Below, in pieces: positions 1 to 7,230 of a stretch of DNA of 32,182 bases; the stretch's first letter is position 1; each line of letters starts with the position of its first letter. A model generated the notes under the pieces. That model did no database searches. It worked only from the letters and a program-made list of their open reading frames with translations, and was not told the DNA's origin. Origin of the DNA: Anabaena sp. FACHB-1237 (GTDB lineage Bacteria; Cyanobacteriota; Cyanobacteriia; Cyanobacteriales; Nostocaceae); NCBI RefSeq assembly GCF_014696225.1, contig NZ_JACJPV010000045.1, positions 1-32,182 on the forward strand, in the 5' to 3' direction. A program made the position numbers and the translations under genes.

Positions 1-178
1 TAATTAAGTTTAGTAAATTTCATCGTTAATTAATTTCTTAATGTACCCTATCATCATTCTCTCATAAAATTAATACCCGTCATTTATTTAATCTATTACT
101 ATTAACAATTCTCAATCAGTCTGATTCCATAACATCTTCATTATTGCAGTACACATATACTAATAATTAGCGATCGCT
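1..178. other. Non-coding stretch upstream of the element end
   Basis: Very AT-rich sequence with no convincing ORF. It holds one HIP1 octamer at 170-177. No N-terminal part of the BglII-like gene was recognised here, so whatever interrupted that gene either extends past the left edge of the window or was accompanied by a deletion. Confidence 0.5.
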
Positions 179-198
179 GTGCCAGTTGCGTAAGTCCT
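179..198 (-). mobile_element. Terminal inverted-repeat end of a MITE/IS-like element
   Basis: These 20 bases are the exact reverse complement of the left end of the complete MITE at 20341-20488 (20 of 20 match to 20341-20360). The similarity stops at 179, so only the terminus is shared; the other end was not found in the window. The TAA at 191-193, inside the terminal repeat, is the in-frame stop that closes the upstream side of the BglII-like reading frame. Confidence 0.65.
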
Positions 199-259
199 GA
201 CTGTTATTAATACCTATTATTATAGAGAGTGGAATGAGATTGAAACTGTACTCGCTAAA

Positions 260-823
260 ATGCCTTTACACATTAAAGCCTCAACTCAAGCTAATAAACA
301 AGGAGAACCTATTTTCGATCCAGTAGGAACAAATTTATATATTGAGAATAATCTCAATCTACTTGGATGGAATAAACTTCCAATTCCAAAAGAATACAAG
401 TTTTTTGGAAAAGAAATTGATCTTGCTAAAGCAGGATTTATTATTGAAAATCAGTTTTCTAACTATCCATTTTTACTTAACAATACAGCAAGAGTAGAGT
501 TTTTCCTTCAAAAAGGTACTCAATTAGGAGGACAGTCTATTAATCTCATGATTATAATTACTAAATCCCAAATATTACCTTCGTCTAACAGTTCACTGTA
601 CTATGAGCAAGCTGTTCAACAATTATCAGCCCTAGATGAAATAAAATTGTTTAAAATACCAACTAGAGTGGTTGGTTTATTTGAACATATAAATACAGTT
701 TCATCAGCTATTTGGACAGAATATGAAAATAAAACTGCTAGGAATATTGTAACTCAAAATCCATGTCAATACCAAATAAGATTAGGGAATAAAAATAATC
801 AATATACATTTCATTTGGTATGA
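260..823 (+). CDS. BglII-family type II restriction endonuclease, probably 5'-truncated
   Basis: Predicted to cut unmodified DNA at AGATCT or a related GATC-centred site. The match to remembered BglII (223 aa) is strong: the MPLHIKAS start block, the IFDPVGTN block, the QFSNYPFLLNN block (residues 65-75) and the SNSSLYYEQA block. The unusual BglII active site D84/E93/Q95 maps to D54, E63 and Q65, so catalytic residues are intact. The ATG at 260 corresponds to BglII Met30. The same frame continues upstream to 194 and still encodes a BglII-like stretch (WNEIETVLAK, matching BglII from Trp20), but it runs into a stop inside a mobile-element end with no ATG, GTG or TTG before it. The native start is therefore lost. 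The truncated protein lacks about 29 residues relative to BglII and its activity is doubtful. The partner methylase converges from 939-2078. Confidence 0.85.
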   Translation: MPLHIKASTQANKQGEPIFDPVGTNLYIENNLNLLGWNKLPIPKEYKFFGKEIDLAKAGFIIENQFSNYPFLLNNTARVEFFLQKGTQLGGQSINLMIIITKSQILPSSNSSLYYEQAVQQLSALDEIKLFKIPTRVVGLFEHINTVSSAIWTEYENKTARNIVTQNPCQYQIRLGNKNNQYTFHLV

Positions 824-864
824 CTATTGATGTGAGTATATTACATATAAATAGGTAAAACAAC

Positions 865-894
865 AAAGGTTAAATATTTGATTTAACCTTTTTT
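865..894. terminator. Rho-independent terminator between convergent genes
   Basis: A perfect 11-bp stem, AAAGGTTAAAT (865-875) and ATTTAACCTTT (881-891), encloses a 5-base loop and runs into a T-tract. It lies between the 3' ends of the nuclease and the methyltransferase and has A-rich sequence on its left, so it could serve both directions. Confidence 0.8.
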
Positions 895-938
895 ATTCCT
901 AAGTTATGACTCTTTGATCATACTGTATTAGATCCATA

Positions 939-2078
939 TTAAATCCATAATTTCAGTTCAACTTGTTCAATATTTTCTACTTCCTTAACTGGTTTATTTT
1001 GCAACTGTGTTTTCTTTCCAGTTCCATTCAGCTTTGGATCTATGGGAAGTTCTTCATTTCTTAACCCAGCAGCAAAAGCAGTTTCTTCATATAGTAATCT
1101 ATCTTCCATTTCTTGTAAATGATATTCTTCTGAATAAATTTTTGCTTTACTGCGTTCTGAAGCTCTATGTCCTATTTGCAAATCAAATCTAAATTTTTCG
1201 ATAGGTTCACCGGTTTTATCAATATAATCACGCAATGTCTTTAAATTAGGAAAATATCCATTGTCATCTGGTTTACCACTAAGACGACGTAGAGCAACCT
1301 CATGATATTTTGGTTCAATTTCTGTACCGATAAAATGGCGTTCATGATCTCTAGCTACTACTGCTACAGTACCAGTACCCATATAAGGATCTAACACAAT
1401 ATCATTTTTGTCGGTTGTAGCTAAGATAATTCTAGCTACTAAATCTTCTGGAAATTGACAGGGGTGTATAGTTTGTTCTTCATGATTGTGTTTAACATTG
1501 CGAAACATCCAAATATCACCAGGATTCTTACCATCTGGATTACATGAAAGTTCACCTTTACGATTTCCTCGAAAATGTTTCTTATTTTGATATTTCTGGG
1601 GAACTCTAATTGCATCTAAATTAAATTTATAGTTATCAGATTTAGTAAACCAAAGAATTGTTTCATGTCTACAAGAAAATTTCTTTTGAGCGTGTAGTCC
1701 ATGTTGTCTAGCCCAAATAATACGATTACGAGGAATTAAATTGCAAGATTCAAGAATGGGAAAAAACCGAATATCTAAAGGAATGAGCATTCCTTTATCA
1801 GCAAAAGCTCCAACTTGCCAAAATAAAGAACCTGTTTTTTTCAAAATCCTAGAACATTCTTTTAATACTAATGTTTGTTCTTTTAAATAAATATCAAGAG
1901 CCTGTTTAGATTCATATTCTTTACCTAAATTATAGGGAGGTGAAGATACAACTAAATCTACACTTTCATCCGGCAGATTATGAAGTATTTTTAGGGAATC
2001 TTCTAAGATTATTTGATCTACAAGTATGTCCTCTGGGTTAATTTTCACTTTTATATTGACCTCATAACCAATTTTCAA
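939..2078 (-). CDS. Beta-class DNA methyltransferase, likely BglII-type N4-cytosine
   Basis: SAM-dependent DNA methyltransferase expected to protect the site cut by the adjacent BglII-like nuclease. Catalytic motif IV is SPPYN (residues 46-50), the form typical of N4-cytosine enzymes, and lies before the SAM motif DPYMGTGT (230-237). That order defines the beta class. An HPCQFPEDL block (205-213) precedes the SAM motif, as is usual. The C-terminal 100 residues are a family-specific extension. M.BglII is known as an N4-cytosine enzyme of similar size, and the convergent partner supports the match. The TTG at 2078 has no ribosome binding site; a GTG at 2048 preceded by GAGG at 2063-2060 would give 369 aa and may be the real start. 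The enzyme appears intact although the nuclease is not. Confidence 0.85.
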   Translation of the reverse strand: MKIGYEVNIKVKINPEDILVDQIILEDSLKILHNLPDESVDLVVSSPPYNLGKEYESKQALDIYLKEQTLVLKECSRILKKTGSLFWQVGAFADKGMLIPLDIRFFPILESCNLIPRNRIIWARQHGLHAQKKFSCRHETILWFTKSDNYKFNLDAIRVPQKYQNKKHFRGNRKGELSCNPDGKNPGDIWMFRNVKHNHEEQTIHPCQFPEDLVARIILATTDKNDIVLDPYMGTGTVAVVARDHERHFIGTEIEPKYHEVALRRLSGKPDDNGYFPNLKTLRDYIDKTGEPIEKFRFDLQIGHRASERSKAKIYSEEYHLQEMEDRLLYEETAFAAGLRNEELPIDPKLNGTGKKTQLQNKPVKEVENIEQVELKLWI

Positions 2079-2158
2079 TAGTCATAATAACCTATATTGG
2101 GTTATCTGGCAATTTTTGTCAAAAAGCGATATCTATGGTAAGCCACCGCTATCACGTT

Positions 2159-2205
2159 TAAATATTTACTTTCCACTACTACCTAGTTGTAACTGTAAAT
2201 ATTTA
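2159..2205. repeat. 11-bp inverted repeat upstream of the methyltransferase gene
   Basis: TAAATATTTAC at 2159-2169 is matched by GTAAATATTTA at 2195-2205 across a 25-base spacer. It sits between the debranching-enzyme stop's upstream side and the methyltransferase start. It could be an operator for the methylase; the arms are too AT-rich and too far apart for a strong terminator. Confidence 0.4.
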
Positions 2206-2221
2206 TAGCATTTTTATATCA

Positions 2222-4237
2222 TTAAATATGCCGCAGCACTTCTGCTACTGACCATGCTTGCGCTACTGCCCCTCTAGGTTGATGGGGTGAATCTCCATCA
2301 AAAACTTCAGAAATGGAATTTAAACAACTATCATGGAGAAAATGATCTAACAAGGGTTTCCAGTCAAAAGGTATAGGTTGATCTGGATAAAATTTTTGCC
2401 ACGCACGAATGTAGGGACCTATTAACCAACTCCATACTGTTCCTTGATGATAAGCGCGATCGCGTTTTTCCACATCTCCTTCATATTTACCAATATATTG
2501 CGGATCTTGTGCATCCAGACTACGTAAACCATAGGGTGTTAATAACCGCTCGGTTGCTAATTCTAATATTTGTTTTCCTTGTATTTCTGAAAAAGCACAA
2601 TGAGATAAGGATAAGGCTAAAATTGCATTAGGACGAATTTGCAAATTACGACTATCATTTAATTCAATTGTGTCATATAAATACCCTATTTGTCCATGCC
2701 AAAATTTTTGTAATGACTGTTTTACTTGTTCTTTTTGTTGTGTATAACGTTCTCCAAATTTATTTAATTTCACAGCATTAGCAAGATCAATTTCACTCAA
2801 TTTTTCTGCCCATTTACTCAACCAACATAAGGCTGAATACCATAAAGCATTAATTTCTATTGGTTTACCATAACGCGGTGTTATAGGAATACCATTAACT
2901 ATAGCATCCATCCAGGTTAAGGCTACTCCTGGAGCATCCCAACTTACTAAACCATCGGTACTATCCACTTGAATATTATAATGAGTTCCATTAATAAAAG
3001 CCTGATAAATTTGTTGCACTACGGGAAATTCTTCTAGTAAGAATTGCCAATCTTCTGTTAAGTCTAAATATAATCCTAATGTTTCAATCCACCATAAAGC
3101 TGCATCTATACTATTATAAAATGGTTGACTATCTAGATCACCAAAGGAGTTAGGAATTAATCCATTTCGGCAATAGCTTCCAAAGGTTTTTAATATTTGT
3201 TTGGCTAAATCGAATCTCCCTGTGGTCAATGTTAATCCTGGCAAGGAAATTAATGTATCTCTACCCCAATCATTAAACCAATGATATCCGGCTATAATCG
3301 TTGGACTGGCAATAGAAGCACGATAAACTATGAATTGATCTCCTGCTTTTAATAGTTTTTCTGGCAATGATGTTATGTTTTCTGGGGCTGTTTTATATCT
3401 GGAAAATATCTGATTTAATCTTGCTTTTTCTGCATTTACAGCTTGATTAAAACTATGGGTATTAATACCAATATCTGAATTATTTGGTAAACCTACTGTG
3501 GCCGATAATGTGATAGTTTCTCCTGGTGATAATTCCACTATTAAATATCCTGGACTGAAAAGATCCTCGTGATCACTTAATCCTCGATTGGTCTCTTCTA
3601 ATAATTGATAATTCCAATACCATATCCCTTCACTTTTATATTTTCCTTTTGTCCAGCGTAAATGCCAAGGTGTACCAAAATTACTGGCATTCATAGCCTG
3701 TAAACAAAGGGTTTTATCGGTTAATATTTGGGAGAATTGTAAGTTCTGATGGTAAATCTGTTGATGATGGAAATTGCGATCGCCTACTAATAATCTTAAT
3801 TTTAAAACTGCTGGTTTTTTGCCTTTATAACTATATTCTACTAACAAACTTTGTGATAAAGATAAATTACTATTTTCCCGTTCTTTACCTACAGCATAGG
3901 GCATAATTAACTTTCTAGCTAACTGCCAATTATCATGACTCCATACCCATTTAGGCACAGGATCAACCTCAAAGCAAGTTAATAAATTATCACCTGGTAG
4001 ATCAATTTTCTCCTTTTGCCAAATATTTGCTCCCAAATTGATGACCTGATTATTAATTTCTAAACTAGCTTCTATATGAGATAATAACAGTTTACGCTCT
4101 GAAGTAGGATTGGTTGTAGCGAACAACCAACCGTGGTAAGTCCGTGTTCTTACATCCGCTACTGTACCACTGGCAAACCCCCCTGAACCATTAGTGAGTA
4201 ACCATTCCCTTGTATCTATTGTTGGTTGGATTTTCAT
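2222..4237 (-). CDS. Glycogen debranching enzyme (amylo-alpha-1,6-glucosidase family)
   Basis: Hydrolyses alpha-1,6 branch points during breakdown of glycogen, the main carbon store of cyanobacteria, in the cytoplasm. The N-terminal domain opens with the family hallmark LLTNGSGGFASGTVADVRTR and RTYHGWL. The C-terminal (alpha/alpha)6 barrel has GYHWFNDWGRDTLISLPGL, a SWDAPGVALTWMDA block, ITPRYGKPIEINALWY, and DRAYHQGTVWSWLIGPY near the end. At 671 aa the gene is full length for the bacterial GDE type (GH133-like), distinct from the TreX/GlgX isoamylase type. The ATG at 4237 is 53 bp from the divergent peroxiredoxin start, so both promoters must share this short gap. It has two HIP1 sites, which fits a long-resident core gene. 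Confidence 0.93.
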   Translation of the reverse strand: MKIQPTIDTREWLLTNGSGGFASGTVADVRTRTYHGWLFATTNPTSERKLLLSHIEASLEINNQVINLGANIWQKEKIDLPGDNLLTCFEVDPVPKWVWSHDNWQLARKLIMPYAVGKERENSNLSLSQSLLVEYSYKGKKPAVLKLRLLVGDRNFHHQQIYHQNLQFSQILTDKTLCLQAMNASNFGTPWHLRWTKGKYKSEGIWYWNYQLLEETNRGLSDHEDLFSPGYLIVELSPGETITLSATVGLPNNSDIGINTHSFNQAVNAEKARLNQIFSRYKTAPENITSLPEKLLKAGDQFIVYRASIASPTIIAGYHWFNDWGRDTLISLPGLTLTTGRFDLAKQILKTFGSYCRNGLIPNSFGDLDSQPFYNSIDAALWWIETLGLYLDLTEDWQFLLEEFPVVQQIYQAFINGTHYNIQVDSTDGLVSWDAPGVALTWMDAIVNGIPITPRYGKPIEINALWYSALCWLSKWAEKLSEIDLANAVKLNKFGERYTQQKEQVKQSLQKFWHGQIGYLYDTIELNDSRNLQIRPNAILALSLSHCAFSEIQGKQILELATERLLTPYGLRSLDAQDPQYIGKYEGDVEKRDRAYHQGTVWSWLIGPYIRAWQKFYPDQPIPFDWKPLLDHFLHDSCLNSISEVFDGDSPHQPRGAVAQAWSVAEVLRHI

Positions 4238-4290
4238 AAGCTATAAATGATATGATATTCATGAAGGATAAATAAAGGAGATATGATTAA

Positions 4291-4902
4291 ATGACTATTA
4301 CCTACGGAACAGAAGAATACCTGCGCGTTGGTAAAAAAGCTCCTGATTTCGCAGCTACAGCCGTTATAGATCAGGAATTTAAGCAAATTAAACTTTCTGA
4401 CTATCGTGGTAAGTATGTGGTTCTGTTTTTTTACCCTTTAGATTTTACCTTTGTTTGTCCTACAGAAGTCGCTGCTTTTAGCGATCGCTATGAAGATTTT
4501 AGTCAACTTAATACTGAAGTTATCGGTATTTCTGTTGATAGCGAATTTTCTCATCTTGCTTGGATTCAAACAGATCGTAAGTTAGGAGGTGTAGGTGATT
4601 TGTATTATCCCTTAGTTTCTGATATTAAAAAAGAAATTAGCACTGCTTATAATGTTCTCGATCCTTCCGTCGGTATTGCTTTACGTGGTTTATTTATTAT
4701 TGATAAAGATGGTATCATCCAATATATGACTGTTAATAATCTAGCTTTTGGACGCAGTATAGATGAAACATTAAGAATATTACAAGCTATTCAGCATGTA
4801 CAAAAGCATACTGATGAAGTTTGTCCTGCTGATTGGCAACCAGGAGGTAAAACTTTAATAGCTGATCCTGTTAAGTCTAAAATGTATTTTGCGGAAATAT
4901 AA
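4291..4902 (+). CDS. Typical 2-Cys peroxiredoxin
   Basis: Thiol peroxidase reducing hydrogen and organic peroxides in the cytosol with electrons from thioredoxin. The peroxidatic cysteine is C56 in FTFVCPTEV and the resolving cysteine is C178 in EVCPADW, so the two-cysteine cycle is complete. The GGVG loop at 99-102 and the C-terminal YF (199-200) match the 'sensitive' peroxiredoxins that can be over-oxidised. Length (203 aa) is normal. A strong AAAGGAG ribosome binding site at about 4274-4280 supports the ATG at 4291. The divergent neighbour is the debranching enzyme; a second redoxin follows 86 bp downstream. Confidence 0.95.
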   Translation: MTITYGTEEYLRVGKKAPDFAATAVIDQEFKQIKLSDYRGKYVVLFFYPLDFTFVCPTEVAAFSDRYEDFSQLNTEVIGISVDSEFSHLAWIQTDRKLGGVGDLYYPLVSDIKKEISTAYNVLDPSVGIALRGLFIIDKDGIIQYMTVNNLAFGRSIDETLRILQAIQHVQKHTDEVCPADWQPGGKTLIADPVKSKMYFAEI

Positions 4903-4969
4903 GAAGGAGATCAAGGAGTCAGGAGAATTATATTTTATCCAATTACCATATCCGCCAACACGCCAACAC

Positions 4970-4990
4970 CAATTACTAATTACCAATTAT
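4970..4990 (+). repeat. Degenerate STRR heptamers running into a start codon
   Basis: Three in-phase heptamers (CAATTAC, TAATTAC, CAATTAT at 4970-4976, 4977-4983, 4984-4990). The last one supplies the A and T of the ATG at 4989. Same family as the run at 5577-5618. Confidence 0.7.
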
Positions 4991-5519
4991 GATCACAGAT
5001 TTTACAGGTTTATTTAACGAAAGATTTTTTAGGAATTTTTTACCTATTCCTGCTTTAGATAATTTACGTTTAGGTATAGGAACACCAGATTTTAAATTAT
5101 TTGATGTTACCAGTAATCGCACTATAAAATTATCAGATTATCGTCATCAACAACCTATTTTATTAGCATTTACTCGCATTTTTACAGAAAAACAATATTG
5201 TCCTTTTTGCTATCCCCATATTAAATCCTTGAATGAAAACTATGAGAAATTTAAAGATCGAGGAATTGAAGTTTTAATGATTACTAGTACGGACAAAAAA
5301 CAAAGTCAAATAGTGGTACAAGACTTAGGTTTAAAAATGCCACTTTTAAGTGATTCTAGTTGTCATATTTTTCGTACGTATCATGTAGGGCAAGCATTAG
5401 GCGCACCTTTACCGGCACAATTTGTATTAGATAAAGATGGTAAATTAATCTACAGACATTTGTTTTCCTTTCTTGATCATAATGCTACTGTGGAAACATT
5501 GTTAGCCCAATTTAATTGA
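4989..5519 (+). CDS. Peroxiredoxin-like redoxin (AhpC/TSA family)
   Basis: Thioredoxin-fold peroxidase-like protein of 176 aa. Residues 28-55 form the GTPDFKLFDV...IKLSDYR entry typical of AhpC/TSA proteins. The active-site region reads CPFC (C71 and C74), so it has a CxxC pair where typical peroxiredoxins have TxxC. This makes it either an atypical peroxidase or a disulfide reductase; the substrate cannot be told from sequence. It follows the typical 2-Cys peroxiredoxin by 86 bp and may be co-transcribed with it. No ribosome binding site is visible: the start codon lies within an STRR heptamer run. No other in-frame ATG is available near the start. Confidence 0.85.
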   Translation: MITDFTGLFNERFFRNFLPIPALDNLRLGIGTPDFKLFDVTSNRTIKLSDYRHQQPILLAFTRIFTEKQYCPFCYPHIKSLNENYEKFKDRGIEVLMITSTDKKQSQIVVQDLGLKMPLLSDSSCHIFRTYHVGQALGAPLPAQFVLDKDGKLIYRHLFSFLDHNATVETLLAQFN

Positions 5520-5576
5520 TAATTGATAATTTTTGATCACTATAATTATATAATTGTATATAATTGGTGGAAAAAT

Positions 5577-5618
5577 CAATTACCAATTACCAATTACCAA
5601 TTACCAATTACCAGTTAT
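5577..5618 (+). repeat. STRR: five perfect CAATTAC heptamers plus a degenerate sixth
   Basis: Perfect units occupy 5577-5611 and a degenerate unit CAGTTAT occupies 5612-5618. The degenerate unit contains the stop codon of the minus-strand CbpA-like gene (5615-5617). Heptanucleotide tandem repeats of this type are known in Nostocales genomes. Confidence 0.9.
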
Positions 5619-6595
5619 AGTTTCACTTGCTGTAAATGACTTCGAGGGTTATAAGTACGAATAGCCCGAATTTTCTCATAATACTCCCTTTCTTGAGCGG
5701 TTAATTCTTTGGGAGGAGCGATCGCCACCTTGACTAACTGATCACTACGTCCACCTTTAGGTAATGGCCAACCTTTACCCCGTAACCGCAAAGATTGACC
5801 AGAACGTACACCGGCAGGTAATTTTACATTAACACTACCATCTGGTGTAGGTACATCAATAGAAGCTCCTAAAGTAGCTTCATCGGGAGTAATAGGTACT
5901 TCACAAACAAGATTATCACCTTCAAACTGGAAAAAAGAATGATTTTGTAATTCTACCTTTAAATATAAATCCCCTCTTTGTTGAGTCATTGGATTAACTT
6001 GACCTTTACCACGCACTCTTAAACGAGTTCCAGTTTTTGCCCCAGAAGGAATACGCACATCAATAACTTCATTACCTAAAGTAAAACGTTTTTGTGCGCC
6101 AGAAAATGCTTCACTAAAGGTTAAATTAATGACAGCTTCCGTATCTTGGTTTGTACCTCCAGCATCTTGAAAGCCAAAATCTCCAAAACCGCCACCAGGA
6201 CGACCACTGGAACTGCGATAGGAGGAATTTTGTCTATTGGTACGGGGTCCAGCACCTCCAAATAACTCATTAATAAAATCGTTAAAGCTACCATACTGAC
6301 TAAAATCAAAGCCACTCATATCTACACCCGAACCAGCACCTCCAGGAAAGCCTTGTCCAACTTGTTTCCAGTATTGACCATATTGATCATATTTCTTGCG
6401 CTTATCTGTATCCGATAATACCTCGTAAGCCTCATTAACTTCTTTAAATTTGGCTTCTGCTTGTTTGTTATTAGGATTAACGTCGGGGTGGTATTTACGA
6501 GCAAGTTTACGAAAGGCTTGTTTAATTTCTTCTGGACTTGCTGTTTTACTAATTCCTAAAATTGAATAATAATCTTTAAAGTCGGTTGCAGCCAT
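5615..6595 (-). CDS. DnaJ/CbpA-like co-chaperone (type B J-domain protein)
   Basis: Hsp40 co-chaperone that stimulates DnaK ATPase activity and delivers clients. The J domain is at residues 8-72 with the essential HPD at 36-38. A Gly/Phe-rich segment follows to about 150, with no CxxCxGxG zinc repeats, so this is a type B (CbpA-like) protein rather than a classical DnaJ. The two beta-barrel C-terminal domains (about 155-310) include GAKTGTRLRVRGKG and GVRSGQSLRLRGKGWP. At 326 aa it is full length. A strong AGGAGG ribosome binding site lies just upstream of the ATG at 6595. The stop codon falls in an STRR unit. The CcmS-like gene lies 148 bp upstream in the same orientation. Confidence 0.92.
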   Translation of the reverse strand: MAATDFKDYYSILGISKTASPEEIKQAFRKLARKYHPDVNPNNKQAEAKFKEVNEAYEVLSDTDKRKKYDQYGQYWKQVGQGFPGGAGSGVDMSGFDFSQYGSFNDFINELFGGAGPRTNRQNSSYRSSSGRPGGGFGDFGFQDAGGTNQDTEAVINLTFSEAFSGAQKRFTLGNEVIDVRIPSGAKTGTRLRVRGKGQVNPMTQQRGDLYLKVELQNHSFFQFEGDNLVCEVPITPDEATLGASIDVPTPDGSVNVKLPAGVRSGQSLRLRGKGWPLPKGGRSDQLVKVAIAPPKELTAQEREYYEKIRAIRTYNPRSHLQQVKL

Positions 6596-6697
6596 CTATC
6601 AGCCTCCTGTAAAATTTCCGTTATTTATCTTCTAAAATAGCTCAAGTTGCTAGTAATTGTCAGAGTTTTGAATACAAAGAATCTTTTTTGTTGACTC

Positions 6698-6730
6698 AGA
6701 TCCCGGACTTCTGTAAGAAGTCCGGGATCT
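6698..6730. repeat. 33-bp palindrome, copy A
   Basis: AGATCCCGGACTTCT pairs with AGAAGTCCGGGATCT around a short centre. The element ends 13 bp beyond the stop codon of the minus-strand gene at 6744-7160. It belongs to the seven-copy family described in the findings. Confidence 0.9.
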
Positions 6731-6743
6731 GAAGGGATCTAAA

Positions 6744-7160
6744 TTATTGACTCAAGCGGTTTTCTAATAGGTCTAATAAACTATCTATATCTTGACCAAT
6801 TTGTTGAAAACAAGCTGGTGGGGGTGGTTCTGGTGCAAATTGAACTAGTTTAATTTCTGCCATACCAATGACGATCATTACTACTTCTTTTTCGGGATTA
6901 TTATTAGCAATTATTCCTAAAATTTCCTGTAGTCTATTTTCAACGTTATGATTGAGTTTTTCTATCTCAATTTGTGGACAATACACAAAGTGAGGCTGGG
7001 GTTTTAAATCAATACCTATTGTACCTTGGCTATTGCCATTTTCTAACCATAAAGCCCAAAATAATGCGGCTAATTCGGTTTGATTTTCTTTGGCAAATCT
7101 ATCTATTTGTCGTTTCCATTTATTTTCGGCTGTTTCGGTTTGGGAATTAGTGAAAAACAT
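6744..7160 (-). CDS. Conserved cyanobacterial protein, possibly CcmS-like
   Basis: A 138-aa soluble acidic protein. It opens with an amphipathic region (WKRQIDRFAKENQTELAALFWALWLE, about 14-40), then GTIGIDLKPQPHFVYCP and a helix ending LQEILGI, and a Pro-rich EPEPPPPACF-like turn before a C-terminal helix. I associate this pattern with the family recently named as the beta-carboxysome assembly chaperone CcmS, but this is from memory and not certain. No carboxysome shell gene is in the window to support it. It lies between a fused ABC exporter upstream and a J-domain co-chaperone downstream, all on the minus strand, each gap holding a 33-bp palindrome, so co-transcription may be partial. Confidence 0.6.
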   Translation of the reverse strand: MFFTNSQTETAENKWKRQIDRFAKENQTELAALFWALWLENGNSQGTIGIDLKPQPHFVYCPQIEIEKLNHNVENRLQEILGIIANNNPEKEVVMIVIGMAEIKLVQFAPEPPPPACFQQIGQDIDSLLDLLENRLSQ

Positions 7161-7184
7161 ATTTTTGATGGTAGATGTGGATAT

Positions 7185-7217
7185 AGATCCCCGACTTGTT
7201 GAAGAAGTCGGGGATCT
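7185..7217. repeat. 33-bp palindrome, copy B (swapped base pair)
   Basis: AGATCCCCGACTT pairs with AAGTCGGGGATCT. Relative to copy A a C-G pair is flipped in both arms, so base pairing is preserved. It ends 14 bp after the stop of the ABC exporter at 7231-9039. Confidence 0.9.
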
Positions 7218-7230
7218 GGAGGATATCTAG

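Noticed and set aside
5577..5618. Heptamer run as a CRISPR array
   Set aside because: Units are 7 bp and contiguous with no spacers; this is an STRR.
6121..6504. Two minus-strand ORFs of 60 and 64 codons
   Set aside because: They overlap the CbpA-like gene in another frame and have no family signature.
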